A stretch of DNA of 64,000 nucleotides, from positions 62,001 through 126,000 of the forward strand of contig NZ_ATFK01000001.1 in assembly GCF_000413475.1 (NCBI RefSeq), given 5' to 3'. Position numbers and translations under genes: made by a program. The notes beneath the pieces were generated by a model that saw only the letters and a program-made list of their open reading frames with translations, was not told the origin of the DNA and made no database searches. This DNA is from Streptococcus intermedius SK54 = ATCC 27335 (GTDB lineage Bacteria; Bacillota; Bacilli; Lactobacillales; Streptococcaceae). How positions within the stretch are numbered: the stretch's first letter is position 1; every line of letters begins with the position of its first letter. Shown here piece after piece: positions 15,305-27,162 of the stretch.

Positions 15305-16866
15305 GCCTTAGCTCCCTTCGTCTGCATTTGATTAGCACCTGTTGTATACTCATCTGTGTCAAAGCGACGTTCTACATAACGGAGAATGCGTGTTACTGTA
15401 AAAGTTAAGATAAAGTAGATAACGGCAATAATTGTAAAGGTTTGAAAATATTGGTAAGTTTGGGTGGCAATAGTATTTCCTGAAAAATACAGTTCCACAA
15501 CAGAGATAACATTCAATACGGAAGTATCTTTAATATTGATGACAAATTCATTTCCCGTTGCAGGTAGGATGTTACGTACGACTTGTGGAAGGACAACTTT
15601 ACGCATGGTTTGATTGTGTGTCATTCCCAGAGCAGTTGCGGCTTCAAATTGTCCCTTATCAACAGCGAAAATACCTCCCCGGACAATCTCACTCATATAA
15701 GCACCTGTGTTGATAGAGACGATAAAAATGGCGGCAATTGTACGATCAATAGAAACTCCAAATGCTTGCGCTGTTCCATAGTAAATAACCATAGATTGAA
15801 CAATCATAGGTGTCCCACGGAAAATTTCGATGTAGATATTTAGGATCCAGCCAAATAAGGTTTGTAAAATAGCTAGACTTTTGTTTTTCGCTGTGGGGGC
15901 TGTGCGGTAGATGCCGATTAAGAGCCCGATGATGAGTCCTGCAATTGTACCAGTAATGGAGATGAGAAGAGTCAAACCAGCTCCGCGCAGAAATTGTGGC
16001 CAGTTATCTTTCAAAATCTTTGTCACTTGTCCGAAGAAGCTAGTCTTATCTTGACTAGAGCTTGTTTCGACAGGTTGATGTTGAATCATTTTATCCATTA
16101 AGGAGGCTTGGTCTTTGGAGCTGATTTTGGCAATGGCAGCATTGACTTGTTCTAGGCGAGAGTCATTTTTGCGCATTCCGATTGCGATTGTGGAATCTTC
16201 TTCACTCACTTCAAAACCTTTTTTGAACTGAATCATTTTAAATTTTGAGTTAGCTGCTTCAGCTGTGAGAGCTTCAGGGCGTTCGGAGATGTAACCATCA
16301 ATCACTCCTGATTCAAGCGCTTGGCGCATTTGAGCGAAATCTCCCATTGCGGTTTCTTGCTTAGCACCAGTCAATTGAGATATCAGATTATAGAGATAGA
16401 CACCTTGTTGGGAGGTGATTTTTGCTCCTTTGAAGTCATTCAAATTTTTGGCATTTGCATAGGCGCCATCTTTTTTGACCAGCATTACTGGCTCACTGGT
16501 ATAATAACTCTTTGAAAAAGCAATTTCTTTTTTCCGTTCAGCTGTTGGACTCATACCAGCTACAATCATGTCCAATTTTCCTGATGTCAATGCAGGAATC
16601 AAACCATTCCAAGAAGTTTTGACCACTAAAGGCTTCTTGCCTAGTGCATTTGCGACTTGTTTTGCAATTTGGACATCGTAACCGTTGGCATATTGGTTGG
16701 TACCTTCAATTTTGACTGCACCATTTTTGTCATCATCTTGGGTCCAGTTGAAAGGAGCGTAAGCCGCTTCCATTCCGATACGCAAGTATTCATCAGCTTG
16801 AGTTCTATTTGCAAATCCGAAACTAAGTAACAGAAGTGATAATAGTGATAAGAATAATTTTTTCAT
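15301..16866 (-). CDS. Fused substrate-binding and permease protein of a glutamine-type ABC transporter
   Basis: A 521-residue two-part protein. A signal peptide (about 1-24, ending NRTQA) is followed by one family-3 binding domain (about 26-270; landmarks [21 protein letters not shown]) and then a HisM-type permease domain (about 290-510) with the EAA loop [20 protein letters not shown] and about five helices. Such fusions tether the receptor to the channel, as in GlnP of lactic acid bacteria, though here there is one binding domain where lactococcal GlnP has two. It works with the ATPase gene overlapping its end. Confidence 0.94.
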   Translation of the reverse strand: MKKLFLSLLSLLLLSFGFANRTQADEYLRIGMEAAYAPFNWTQDDDKNGAVKIEGTNQYANGYDVQIAKQVANALGKKPLVVKTSWNGLIPALTSGKLDMIVAGMSPTAERKKEIAFSKSYYTSEPVMLVKKDGAYANAKNLNDFKGAKITSQQGVYLYNLISQLTGAKQETAMGDFAQMRQALESGVIDGYISERPEALTAEAANSKFKMIQFKKGFEVSEEDSTIAIGMRKNDSRLEQVNAAIAKISSKDQASLMDKMIQHQPVETSSSQDKTSFFGQVTKILKDNWPQFLRGAGLTLLISITGTIAGLIIGLLIGIYRTAPTAKNKSLAILQTLFGWILNIYIEIFRGTPMIVQSMVIYYGTAQAFGVSIDRTIAAIFIVSINTGAYMSEIVRGGIFAVDKGQFEAATALGMTHNQTMRKVVLPQVVRNILPATGNEFVINIKDTSVLNVISVVELYFSGNTIATQTYQYFQTFTIIAVIYFILTFTVTRILRYVERRFDTDEYTTGANQMQTKGAKA

Positions 16867-16898
16867 ATTTTCTCCTCATCTAAAAATATCTTCTTTCC

Positions 16899-16927
16899 AT
16901 TGTACCGAAAAATGAAATGCTTTTCAA
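16899..16927 (-). promoter_or_regulatory. Promoter of the glutamine-type ABC operon
   Basis: On the minus strand TTGAAA (16927-16922) and TACAAT (16904-16899) have a 17-bp spacer, about 30 bp before the start codon. Confidence 0.6.
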
Positions 16928-16991
16928 TATTAGTAAACCCTTACTTAAAAAAATGGTATAATAAATTTGACTAGTCAAAGGAGGGTGTCAG

Positions 16992-18881
16992 ATGAAAAAG
17001 TTCTTTTGGGGTATAGTGATTTTTTTCTCATGTTTATTCTTTAGTCAGCATGTTTTAGCTGTGAGTTATGACATCGAATCTTACAAAGGGGATCTACAGA
17101 TTCATTCAGATAATACGGCAACTTTTGTTGAGATAGTCGATTACCGTTTCTCAAGCCATTATAATGGACAAGTTATTACTTTAGGGACATCTGGAAAAGT
17201 TCCTCGTGGCTTTGATGTAGAGGGAAAACCAACGATTCGGGCTTTGAAAAATGGTCAGCCCAAGACCGATATTACTGCTGTTCAAGAGCGTATTGCAGGT
17301 GGTTATAAATATAAAATTTATAATGCTGGTAACAAAGGGGATCGTGTAAGGATTGAGATTACTTGGAAACTGAAAAATATGTTGTTTGTCTACAATGATA
17401 TTGTAGAATTGCATTGGATTCCGATTAGTGATTGGGATAAAAAATTAAATAATGTAGAATTTCGAATTACTCCTCCGGCTACTTCACAACAGACTGAATT
17501 ATATGCTCATACAGGCTATTTTATGAAGCCAGCTCAAGTGACACGAGAGGGAGATAGCTATCTGATTCGTGTAGCAAGTATTGCTAGAAATAATAACTTA
17601 GAATTTCATGCATATTGGAATCGGTCACTAATAACTGTTCCGGAGAATAGTTTAGCTGTTATAAAACGCAATTGGTTACAAGAGTTTCGTCGAGTTGAAA
17701 GGGAAGTTGCTACTGATACAAAAAGATACCAGAAATTGGTAGACTGGGATTTACCACTTGCTTTGGTGTTGGTTGGTCTGATTAGTTTGGCTTTTTACAT
17801 TGCTTTTCATCTTAGTACGAAACCTCGTGCAACATTTCCTAAGCATGCTCGTTTGTACGAAATCCCGCAAGATTTACCACCAATGGTCATTGCTTCAAAT
17901 GTTTTTTCGGTAGATTTGACAGAGCTGAATCCTACTAAGAAACAAGAAACTGCTCTGAAATTTGAAAACCTTATCCAAGCCACTTTGCTGGATTTGATTG
18001 ATCGAGGGAATCTTGTTTTTACAGATGATACAAAACAACCACAATTGCAAAGAGTAACAGACAAAGGTTTATCGGATTTTGAACAAGAATTTTTAAATAT
18101 GGCTATGGGGGACAACAACCAGATCCTTTTGAAAAATCTATTTTCAGATTTTAAAATTGACAATAAGATATATAGCAGAGGTGAGCGGGCTGTTCGTAGT
18201 GCAGGAAACAGAGTAAAAAATCTGTTGCAACATTATTTAACAACTATTACAGAAGATATCCATGAAATCATTGAGCGAGAACAATTACCGAATAATTATC
18301 GCTCAGTTACTAAAAAGGAATTCTTGTATTTATATCTGGCAATGTTTCTTATGGAGCTTATTGCGATAGGGTCTTTTGGTATCCTAGCTTGGATTTTATT
18401 GATATATGGACTTGTTTTTTATCGCTTTGCAGTCAGTTTTTTCATTGCCGGTGGAATGCTGTATTACCTTTTGAGAAAATGCAAAATGGTGAAGCGTGAT
18501 GGCGTCTTAAATGAAGAAGGAGCAGAAAACTATTATTACTGGAAGAGTTTTGCTAATATGCTGCATGAGATTGCTCATTTAAAGGACACAGAAGTGGAAG
18601 GAGTGATTTTGTGGAACAGACTATTGGTTTATGCTGCTATGTTTAATTGTGCAGATAAGGTATCCAAGACGATGAAATTACGCAAAATCACAATTGATAA
18701 TCCATCAATGAATGCTTTTGTTTATCAGGATATGTCGTATGATTTTCATACTAGTTCGCACGCTTTTGTGAGTTATGGAACAGCAGCTAATTCGGCTAGC
18801 AGTTTCTCTGTTTCATCAAGTGGAAGTAGCGGTGGTGGCTTCTCTGGTGGTGGCGGAGGCGGAGGCGGCGGTGCCTTTTAA
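16992..18881 (+). CDS. DUF2207 membrane protein with a glycine-rich tail
   Basis: A 629-residue protein with an N-terminal signal (about 1-23), a large extracellular DUF2207 domain (about 25-215), one transmembrane helix near 250-270, a cytoplasmic stretch, a pair of helices about 445-495, and a Ser/Gly tail that ends in a run of glycines. This order is typical of YciQ-like proteins of Gram-positive bacteria. Their function is unknown; the topology suggests a surface role. TATAAT at 16957-16962 and AAGGAGGG upstream support the start. The neighbour uppP follows after 66 bp. Confidence 0.88.
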   Translation: MKKFFWGIVIFFSCLFFSQHVLAVSYDIESYKGDLQIHSDNTATFVEIVDYRFSSHYNGQVITLGTSGKVPRGFDVEGKPTIRALKNGQPKTDITAVQERIAGGYKYKIYNAGNKGDRVRIEITWKLKNMLFVYNDIVELHWIPISDWDKKLNNVEFRITPPATSQQTELYAHTGYFMKPAQVTREGDSYLIRVASIARNNNLEFHAYWNRSLITVPENSLAVIKRNWLQEFRRVEREVATDTKRYQKLVDWDLPLALVLVGLISLAFYIAFHLSTKPRATFPKHARLYEIPQDLPPMVIASNVFSVDLTELNPTKKQETALKFENLIQATLLDLIDRGNLVFTDDTKQPQLQRVTDKGLSDFEQEFLNMAMGDNNQILLKNLFSDFKIDNKIYSRGERAVRSAGNRVKNLLQHYLTTITEDIHEIIEREQLPNNYRSVTKKEFLYLYLAMFLMELIAIGSFGILAWILLIYGLVFYRFAVSFFIAGGMLYYLLRKCKMVKRDGVLNEEGAENYYYWKSFANMLHEIAHLKDTEVEGVILWNRLLVYAAMFNCADKVSKTMKLRKITIDNPSMNAFVYQDMSYDFHTSSHAFVSYGTAANSASSFSVSSSGSSGGGFSGGGGGGGGGAF

Positions 18882-18947
18882 CCAAATGCCCTATTCTCTT
18901 GTTTGAAATTATGCTATAATGAAACAAATCAATCTTAGGAGAAGAAA

Positions 18948-19790
18948 ATGTTTATTATTGAAATTTTGAAGTCCATTATCTTTGGGATTGTGGAGGGAAT
19001 TACAGAGTGGCTGCCAATTTCGAGTACAGGTCACTTGATTTTAGTTCAAGAATTTCTCAAATATAAAAATCAGAATGCTGCTTTTATGGAGATGTTCAAT
19101 GTTGTAATCCAATTAGGAGCGATTTTAGCGGTTGTAGTGATTTATTTTGATAAATTAAATCCGTTTAAACCTGAAAAGACAGCGCGTGAAGTGCAGAAAA
19201 CATGGCAATTATGGGCCAAAGTGGTGATTGCAGCTGCACCGGCTGCCATTATCGGGCTGCCTTTGGATGATTGGTTTGATGCTCATTTTTATAACTTCAT
19301 TTCTGTTGCCTGTATGTTGATTATCTATGGTGTTGCTTTTATTTTGTTGGAAAAACGCAATAAAAGTGTGGAACCAGCGATTACTAATTTAGAGCGTTTA
19401 CCTTATAAAACCGCTCTCTACATTGGATTGTTCCAAGTATTGTCACTTTTCCCAGGTACCAGTCGTTCAGGGGCAACCATCGTGGGTGGGCTTTTGAATG
19501 GTACTAGTCGTTCTGTGGTGACAGAATTTACTTTCTTTCTGGGAATTCCCGTTATGTTTGGAGCTAGTGGTTGGAAAATCTTGAAGTTTATCATCAAAGG
19601 AAATACACTGGGGTTTGGGCAGCTCTTTCTGTTGCTTGTGGCAATGGGTGTTGCATTTTGGGTCAGTCTCTATGTGATTCGTTTCTTGACAGATTATGTG
19701 AAAAAACATGATTTTACAATCTTTGGGAAATATCGTATTGGCCTTGGAGTCTTGCTGATTGTTTACGGAATTTTTAAAGCTATTTTTTAA
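18948..19790 (+). CDS. uppP: Undecaprenyl-diphosphatase (lipid-carrier recycling, bacitracin resistance)
   Basis: A 280-residue integral membrane phosphatase that turns undecaprenyl diphosphate into the monophosphate, renewing the carrier for peptidoglycan and wall polysaccharide. Both catalytic motifs are visible: [15 protein letters not shown] (16-30) and [10 protein letters not shown] (about 168-177). Some seven helices follow the BacA pattern. TATAAT at 18915-18920 and AGGAG before ATG 18948 support expression as a separate gene. It provides carrier for RgpG, encoded nearby. Confidence 0.96.
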   Translation: MFIIEILKSIIFGIVEGITEWLPISSTGHLILVQEFLKYKNQNAAFMEMFNVVIQLGAILAVVVIYFDKLNPFKPEKTAREVQKTWQLWAKVVIAAAPAAIIGLPLDDWFDAHFYNFISVACMLIIYGVAFILLEKRNKSVEPAITNLERLPYKTALYIGLFQVLSLFPGTSRSGATIVGGLLNGTSRSVVTEFTFFLGIPVMFGASGWKILKFIIKGNTLGFGQLFLLLVAMGVAFWVSLYVIRFLTDYVKKHDFTIFGKYRIGLGVLLIVYGIFKAIF

Positions 19791-19798
19791 CCGATTCA

Positions 19799-19826
19799 AA
19801 ACTCAACAGCTTTTGTTGAGTTTTTT
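19799..19826 (+). terminator. Terminator of uppP
   Basis: AAACTCAAC and GTTGAGTTT pair around AGCTTTT, followed by T6. Confidence 0.88.
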
Positions 19827-19859
19827 AGTTCGTCAAAGAAAACAAAAGCTGTCTATTTT

Positions 19860-19888
19860 TTGTAAAAAAGACGAAATTTTAGTATAAT
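19860..19888 (+). promoter_or_regulatory. Promoter of mecA-rgpG
   Basis: TTGTAA (19860-19865) and TATAAT (19883-19888) with a 17-bp spacer, 30 bp before mecA. Confidence 0.6.
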
Positions 19889-19916
19889 GAGAAGACTAGA
19901 AGTATGAGGTAATGCG

Positions 19917-20666
19917 ATGGAAATGAAGCAAATTAGTGATACAACGATTAAAATCACAATAAAATTAGAAGATTTAGAAGAACGTGGAATGGAGATGGCA
20001 GATTTTCTCGTTCCGCAAGAAAAGACAGAAGAGTTTTTCTATGCAATTTTAGATGAGTTGGAAATGCCAGAGAGTTTTTTGGATAGCGGTATGCTCAGTT
20101 TTCGTGTAACCCCTAAACCAGACCGACTGGATGTTTTTGTCACCAAGTCTAAGATTGATAAGAATCTGAATTTTGATGATTTAGCAGATTTACCAGATGT
20201 AGAAGAGCTGTCTCAAATGTCTCCAGATGAATTTTTAAAGACATTAGAAAAAAATATTTTTGAGAAAAGCAAAGACGATATTGAAGCTGTTCGGTCTTTG
20301 GAAACGGCAGAAGCAGAAAATAGTAGAAGCACTTCTGATATGGAAGAACAAGAGGAAGATAATGACGAGCTAACACAAAAATATATATATTACATTTTGA
20401 AGTTTGCCAACCTAAGAGAAGTGATTGTTTTTGCTAAAACGGTAGATTATACCGTCAATACTTCAGAGTTATACAAAATGGGCAGTCACTATTATTTGAC
20501 AATTTTGGTTGATATTGAAGGCCACCCTAAGCGATATCCGGCTTGGCTTCTTGCATCTATGCGTGAACATGCAGAAGATACAGCTGTGACAAGAGCTGTT
20601 TTGCAAGAGCATGGTTACTTATTGCTTGTCAACGATGCGGTTTCCAATCTTCAAAAGGTTAAATGA
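19917..20666 (+). CDS. mecA: Adaptor protein MecA
   Basis: A 249-residue adaptor that brings substrates such as the competence factor ComX/ComW or other unfolded proteins to ClpC-ClpP. The N-terminal target-binding domain begins MEMKQISDTTIKITIKLEDLE; a long acidic linker (about 90-145) follows; the C-terminal Clp-binding domain contains YYLTILVDIEGHPKRYPAWL and ends near LLLVNDAVSNLQ. The stop overlaps the next start (ATGA), so MecA and RgpG are co-translated, as in S. mutans. Confidence 0.94.
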   Translation: MEMKQISDTTIKITIKLEDLEERGMEMADFLVPQEKTEEFFYAILDELEMPESFLDSGMLSFRVTPKPDRLDVFVTKSKIDKNLNFDDLADLPDVEELSQMSPDEFLKTLEKNIFEKSKDDIEAVRSLETAEAENSRSTSDMEEQEEDNDELTQKYIYYILKFANLREVIVFAKTVDYTVNTSELYKMGSHYYLTILVDIEGHPKRYPAWLLASMREHAEDTAVTRAVLQEHGYLLLVNDAVSNLQKVK

Positions 20667-21829
20667 TTATGATTCCCTTTCCCTTAAAATTTATTTTGGT
20701 TTTACTAGGAACCTTTTTCATTGGTGTGATTCTCACGCCCTTGGTTCGTTTGTTAGCATTTAAGATAGGTGCAGTAGATTATCCAAATGCTCGCAGAATC
20801 AATAAAAAGCCAATGCCAAGTAGCGGTGGGTTAGCTATCGTTATTGCTTTCTTAGTTGCTACACTTGTGTTAATGCCGATGATTGTGCAGGCAACTTTTT
20901 CTGGAAAGACCTATTTTGATTATATATGGCCTGTTGCTTTAGGAGGCGGTATTATCGCTCTAACCGGGCTGATTGATGATGTGAAAGAGTTGAAACCCTT
21001 AGCAAAGATGTCAGGGATTGTGTTAGCTGCCGGTTTGATTTGGTTATTAACGGATTTTCGTTTGAATCACTTTAAAATTCCTTTTGGCGGTCCGTTGCTA
21101 CACTTTGCACCTTGGTTATCTTTCATTTTAACGGTTATCTGGATTATTTCAATTACCAATGCTGTCAATTTGCTTGATGGACTGGACGGATTAGTGAGTG
21201 GTGTATCTATTATTTCATTGGTAACAATGGGAATCGTTTCCTACTTCTTCTTGCCAGAACACAATGTTTTTCTAACCTTAACTATTTTTGTATTGGTCAT
21301 GTCTATTGCAGGATTTTTTCCTTACAACTATCACCCAGCGATTATTTATTTGGGTGATACGGGGGCACTATTTATCGGTTTTATGATCGCAGTTTTGTCA
21401 TTGCAAGGCTTGAAGAATGCGACAGCTGTTGCTGTGATTACTCCGATGATTATTCTGGGGGTACCAATTACAGATACATTTTTAGCGATTGTGCGCAGAA
21501 CTTTATCTGGTCAAAAATTTTATACGCCAGATAAGCGTCATCTTCATCACCGTTTGCTATCTTTGGGGTTGACACACCGTGGGACAGTCTTAGTTATTTA
21601 TGGGATTTCTATGATTTTTGCCATGATTTCTCTTTTGTTAAATATCTCAAGTCGTATCGGTGGTGTGCTGTTGGTGATTGGATTGCTCTTTGGAGTGGAG
21701 CTGTTAGCGGAGCTCATTGGTATTTTGGGGTCAAATCGGACACCACTTCTTAAGATTCTCCGATTTATTGGCAATTCTGCCTATCGGGAAGAAATTCGTA
21801 AACGGTTCAGAAATAGAAGAAAGAAATAG
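20663..21829 (+). CDS. rgpG: Undecaprenyl-phosphate GlcNAc-1-phosphate transferase (TagO/RgpG family)
   Basis: A 388-residue membrane enzyme with about eleven helices that moves GlcNAc-1-phosphate onto undecaprenyl phosphate, the first step of rhamnose-polysaccharide synthesis. The acidic motifs are LIDDVKEL (about 110-117), NLLDGLDGLVSG, and LGDTGALFIGF, with the late HLHHRL motif of the family. The start may be ATG 20663, overlapping mecA, or the in-frame ATG 20669. Position after mecA supports the rgpG name. Confidence 0.9.
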   Translation: MIMIPFPLKFILVLLGTFFIGVILTPLVRLLAFKIGAVDYPNARRINKKPMPSSGGLAIVIAFLVATLVLMPMIVQATFSGKTYFDYIWPVALGGGIIALTGLIDDVKELKPLAKMSGIVLAAGLIWLLTDFRLNHFKIPFGGPLLHFAPWLSFILTVIWIISITNAVNLLDGLDGLVSGVSIISLVTMGIVSYFFLPEHNVFLTLTIFVLVMSIAGFFPYNYHPAIIYLGDTGALFIGFMIAVLSLQGLKNATAVAVITPMIILGVPITDTFLAIVRRTLSGQKFYTPDKRHLHHRLLSLGLTHRGTVLVIYGISMIFAMISLLLNISSRIGGVLLVIGLLFGVELLAELIGILGSNRTPLLKILRFIGNSAYREEIRKRFRNRRKK

Positions 21830-21849
21830 AGTTTGAGGAAAACAAAATC

Positions 21850-21871
21850 AAAGCCTTTTTGGCTTTTTTTT
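21850..21871 (+). terminator. Terminator of mecA-rgpG
   Basis: AAAGCC and GGCTTT pair around TTTTT with a T tract after. A TATAAT (21889-21894) for the suf operon follows within 20 bp. Confidence 0.7.
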
Positions 21872-21919
21872 GCTATACTTATAAAGTATATAATGGATAG
21901 GAAGAAAGGAAAGTTTGCC

Positions 21920-22690
21920 ATGTCTGTCTTAGAAATCAAAAACCTCCATGTAGATATTGAAGGAAAGAAAATTTTGAAGGGAGTCAATTTGACTCTTAAA
22001 ACAGGAGAGGTTGCTGCCATTATGGGGCCGAATGGTACAGGGAAGTCCACCTTATCGGCGGCGATTATGGGAAATCCAAATTATGAGGTGACCGAGGGAG
22101 AGATTCTCTTTGATGGTGTCAATATTTTAGAACTGGATGTGGATGAACGAGCTCGTATGGGACTTTTTCTTGCTATGCAGTACCCAAGTGAAATTCCAGG
22201 TATTACCAATGCAGAATTTTTGCGTGCAGCCATGAATGCAGGTAAAGAAGATGATGAAAAAATCTCTGTCCGTGATTTTATCATGAAATTGGATGAAAAA
22301 ATGGAATTGCTCAATATGAAAGAGGAAATGGCAGAACGTTATCTGAATGAAGGTTTTTCTGGTGGTGAAAAGAAGCGCAATGAAATTTTACAATTATTGA
22401 TGCTGGAGCCGACATTTGCACTATTGGACGAAATAGACTCTGGCCTAGATATTGATGCCTTGAAAGTCGTATCGAAGGGTGTCAATGCTATGCGTGGAGA
22501 GAATTTTGGTGCCATGATTATTACACACTACCAACGCTTGTTGAATTACATTAAGCCTGATGTGGTTCATGTTATGATGGACGGGCATGTGGTGGCTTCG
22601 GGTGGACCAGAATTAGCTGTTCGTTTAGAGCAGGAAGGCTATGCCAAATTAGCTGAAGAACTTGGTTTTGATTACCAAGAAGACGCCTAG
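21920..22690 (+). CDS. sufC: Fe-S cluster assembly ATPase SufC
   Basis: A 256-residue ABC-type ATPase that drives Fe-S cluster assembly on the SufBCD scaffold in the cytoplasm. It has Walker A GPNGTGKST (36-44), signature EGFSGGEKKRNEI, Walker B FALLDEIDSGLDID and the switch His in IITHYQRLL. ATG 21920 follows a GGAAAG site; an in-frame upstream ATG at 21833 lies in the rgpG terminator. First gene of sufCDSU. Confidence 0.97.
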   Translation: MSVLEIKNLHVDIEGKKILKGVNLTLKTGEVAAIMGPNGTGKSTLSAAIMGNPNYEVTEGEILFDGVNILELDVDERARMGLFLAMQYPSEIPGITNAEFLRAAMNAGKEDDEKISVRDFIMKLDEKMELLNMKEEMAERYLNEGFSGGEKKRNEILQLLMLEPTFALLDEIDSGLDIDALKVVSKGVNAMRGENFGAMIITHYQRLLNYIKPDVVHVMMDGHVVASGGPELAVRLEQEGYAKLAEELGFDYQEDA

Positions 22691-22729
22691 TCAACCCTTC
22701 TTTTTGCTTATAAAAAATAGGAGGATGAA

Positions 22730-25677
<2,948 letters not shown>

Positions 25678-25698
25678 TAATTGAGCTTAAATAAAAAA

Positions 25699-25752
25699 TG
25701 CACCGCACCCCAAAAGTTAGACAAAAAAATCTAATTTTTGGGGTGCGGTACA
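25699..25752. repeat. Fused pair of IS150-like terminal repeats forming a hairpin
   Basis: The left arm, TGCACCGCACCCCAAAAG and on to TTAGA, and the right arm, its reverse complement with two changes, face each other across AAAAAAA. Ends of the form TG...CACCCCAAAAGTTAGAC are known from IS3-family (IS150-group) elements. No transposase lies between, so this is a collapsed element or a minimal derivative. On the minus strand it is followed by a T-rich tract, so it can serve as the dacA terminator, and it separates the convergent sufU and dacA genes. Confidence 0.7.
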
Positions 25753-25764
25753 TTATCGTGATTT

Positions 25765-27006
25765 TTATAATTTTTCATTGACATATTGGACAAATTCATT
25801 CCACCATGATTTGAGAAAGAAAGGGCGTTCGATTCTTTCTGCTGAAAGCATAGAAATCGTTGGTGGTCGCTTATCAAGATAGCCTTTTCCAATTAAATCG
25901 TTGTCTGTATAAGTTAGTTTTCCAACAAGGGTACCCTTTTTTAAAGGAGTAGGATAGCCTTTTTTATTAGTTGTAAAATGTACAGTAGGCTTTTTGTGGT
26001 TGTATCTCCTCACAATGGTGAGTTTTTCACTTGCAACGGCAGTGACTTCATCTTTTTGACCGTTGATAATGCGAGCAGAGCTTTTATCATAGGATTCACC
26101 TTTTTTTACAAGAGTTTGGACAGTGAATTGCTGATAAATATAAGACATAAACCTAGAAGTGGCTGTGAAACGGGCGTTTTCATCTTTATCTGCATGATCG
26201 ACATTGAGAAGGACTGTAATCAAACGCATGCCTCTCTGCTGGATTGTTCCGACAAAGGAAGCTCCTCCTTTATCAGAAGAACCGGTTTTTAGACCATCCA
26301 CTCCAGCGCGAAAAGCCGGCATATCTTTAAGCATATGATTGGATGATGTAAGTGTCATACCTGCAAAGTTAGATGTAGCTTTTTTGGTAATTTCTAAAAC
26401 TTCTGGATAATCAAGAATTAAACGACGAGCAATAATTGCAATATCATAAGCGCTCAATTTGTTTTCATCATCTTTGTTTGAACCAGGATAAAAATGTTCT
26501 TCTCCTAAAACAGAATTTTTAAGTCCAGAAGCATTGACAATAGTGGCATTTTTGATTCCCCATTGTTGCAATTTAGCTTTCATTAAGTCAACAAATTTTT
26601 TCTCACTACCTGCGACCTTCTCTGCTAAAGCAATCGCTGGGCTATCAGCACTTGCAATCAAGGAAGTTTCTAATAATTCTTTAACAGTGTACTTTCTAGC
26701 CTCTAATGGAACGTTATTAGTAGCTGGATTAACGGTTAATTGGTAAGGGTAATTAGAAATATCCACTGAGGTTTGGAGAGTGAACTTTCCTTGGTGAATG
26801 GCTTCATAGACCAAATAAGCTGTTAGCAATTTAGTAATAGAAGCAACTTCAACTGGCTGATTAGCATCTTTTTCATACAAGATTTTTCCAGTTGTAGCAT
26901 CAACCGCAATAGCGTGCTTGGCGCCTACGTCAAAATTATCGGCCCAAACAATAGGAGTTAAGGTAAATAAGAAAGTCGTGACAAGTGTCATAATATATTT
27001 TTTCAT
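25765..27006 (-). CDS. dacA: D-alanyl-D-alanine carboxypeptidase (PBP3/DacA type)
   Basis: A 413-residue class C low-molecular-mass penicillin-binding protein that trims the terminal D-Ala from peptidoglycan stem peptides. It has a signal peptide (about 1-22, IVWA end), active-site S56-I-T-K59, KTG in DGLKTGSSDK, a C-terminal beta domain and an amphipathic anchor ending WWNEFVQYVNEKL. The second motif, usually S-x-N, reads S119-A-D121: the codon is GAT, so Asn is replaced by Asp. ATG 27006 follows AAAAAGGGATC; an upstream ATG at 27063 would spoil the signal peptide. The gene faces sufU, the place after sufB in pneumococcus. Confidence 0.93.
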   Translation of the reverse strand: MKKYIMTLVTTFLFTLTPIVWADNFDVGAKHAIAVDATTGKILYEKDANQPVEVASITKLLTAYLVYEAIHQGKFTLQTSVDISNYPYQLTVNPATNNVPLEARKYTVKELLETSLIASADSPAIALAEKVAGSEKKFVDLMKAKLQQWGIKNATIVNASGLKNSVLGEEHFYPGSNKDDENKLSAYDIAIIARRLILDYPEVLEITKKATSNFAGMTLTSSNHMLKDMPAFRAGVDGLKTGSSDKGGASFVGTIQQRGMRLITVLLNVDHADKDENARFTATSRFMSYIYQQFTVQTLVKKGESYDKSSARIINGQKDEVTAVASEKLTIVRRYNHKKPTVHFTTNKKGYPTPLKKGTLVGKLTYTDNDLIGKGYLDKRPPTISMLSAERIERPFFLKSWWNEFVQYVNEKL

Positions 27007-27162
27007 AGTGATCCCTTTTTGTGAATTTATTATTATTGTATCATAAAATAAGGAGAGCTTCATAGAAAAGGGAGGATATTAGAAAAGATAAAAATGATTC
27101 GTTTTTATTTTTAAAGTAAGTTCTGGTATAATAGATAGGATAAGTAACGAATAGAGGAAAAC

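Noticed and set aside
25699..25752. Complete insertion sequence or CRISPR repeat
   Set aside because: Only 54 bp with two facing ends; no transposase, no spacers and no further repeats.
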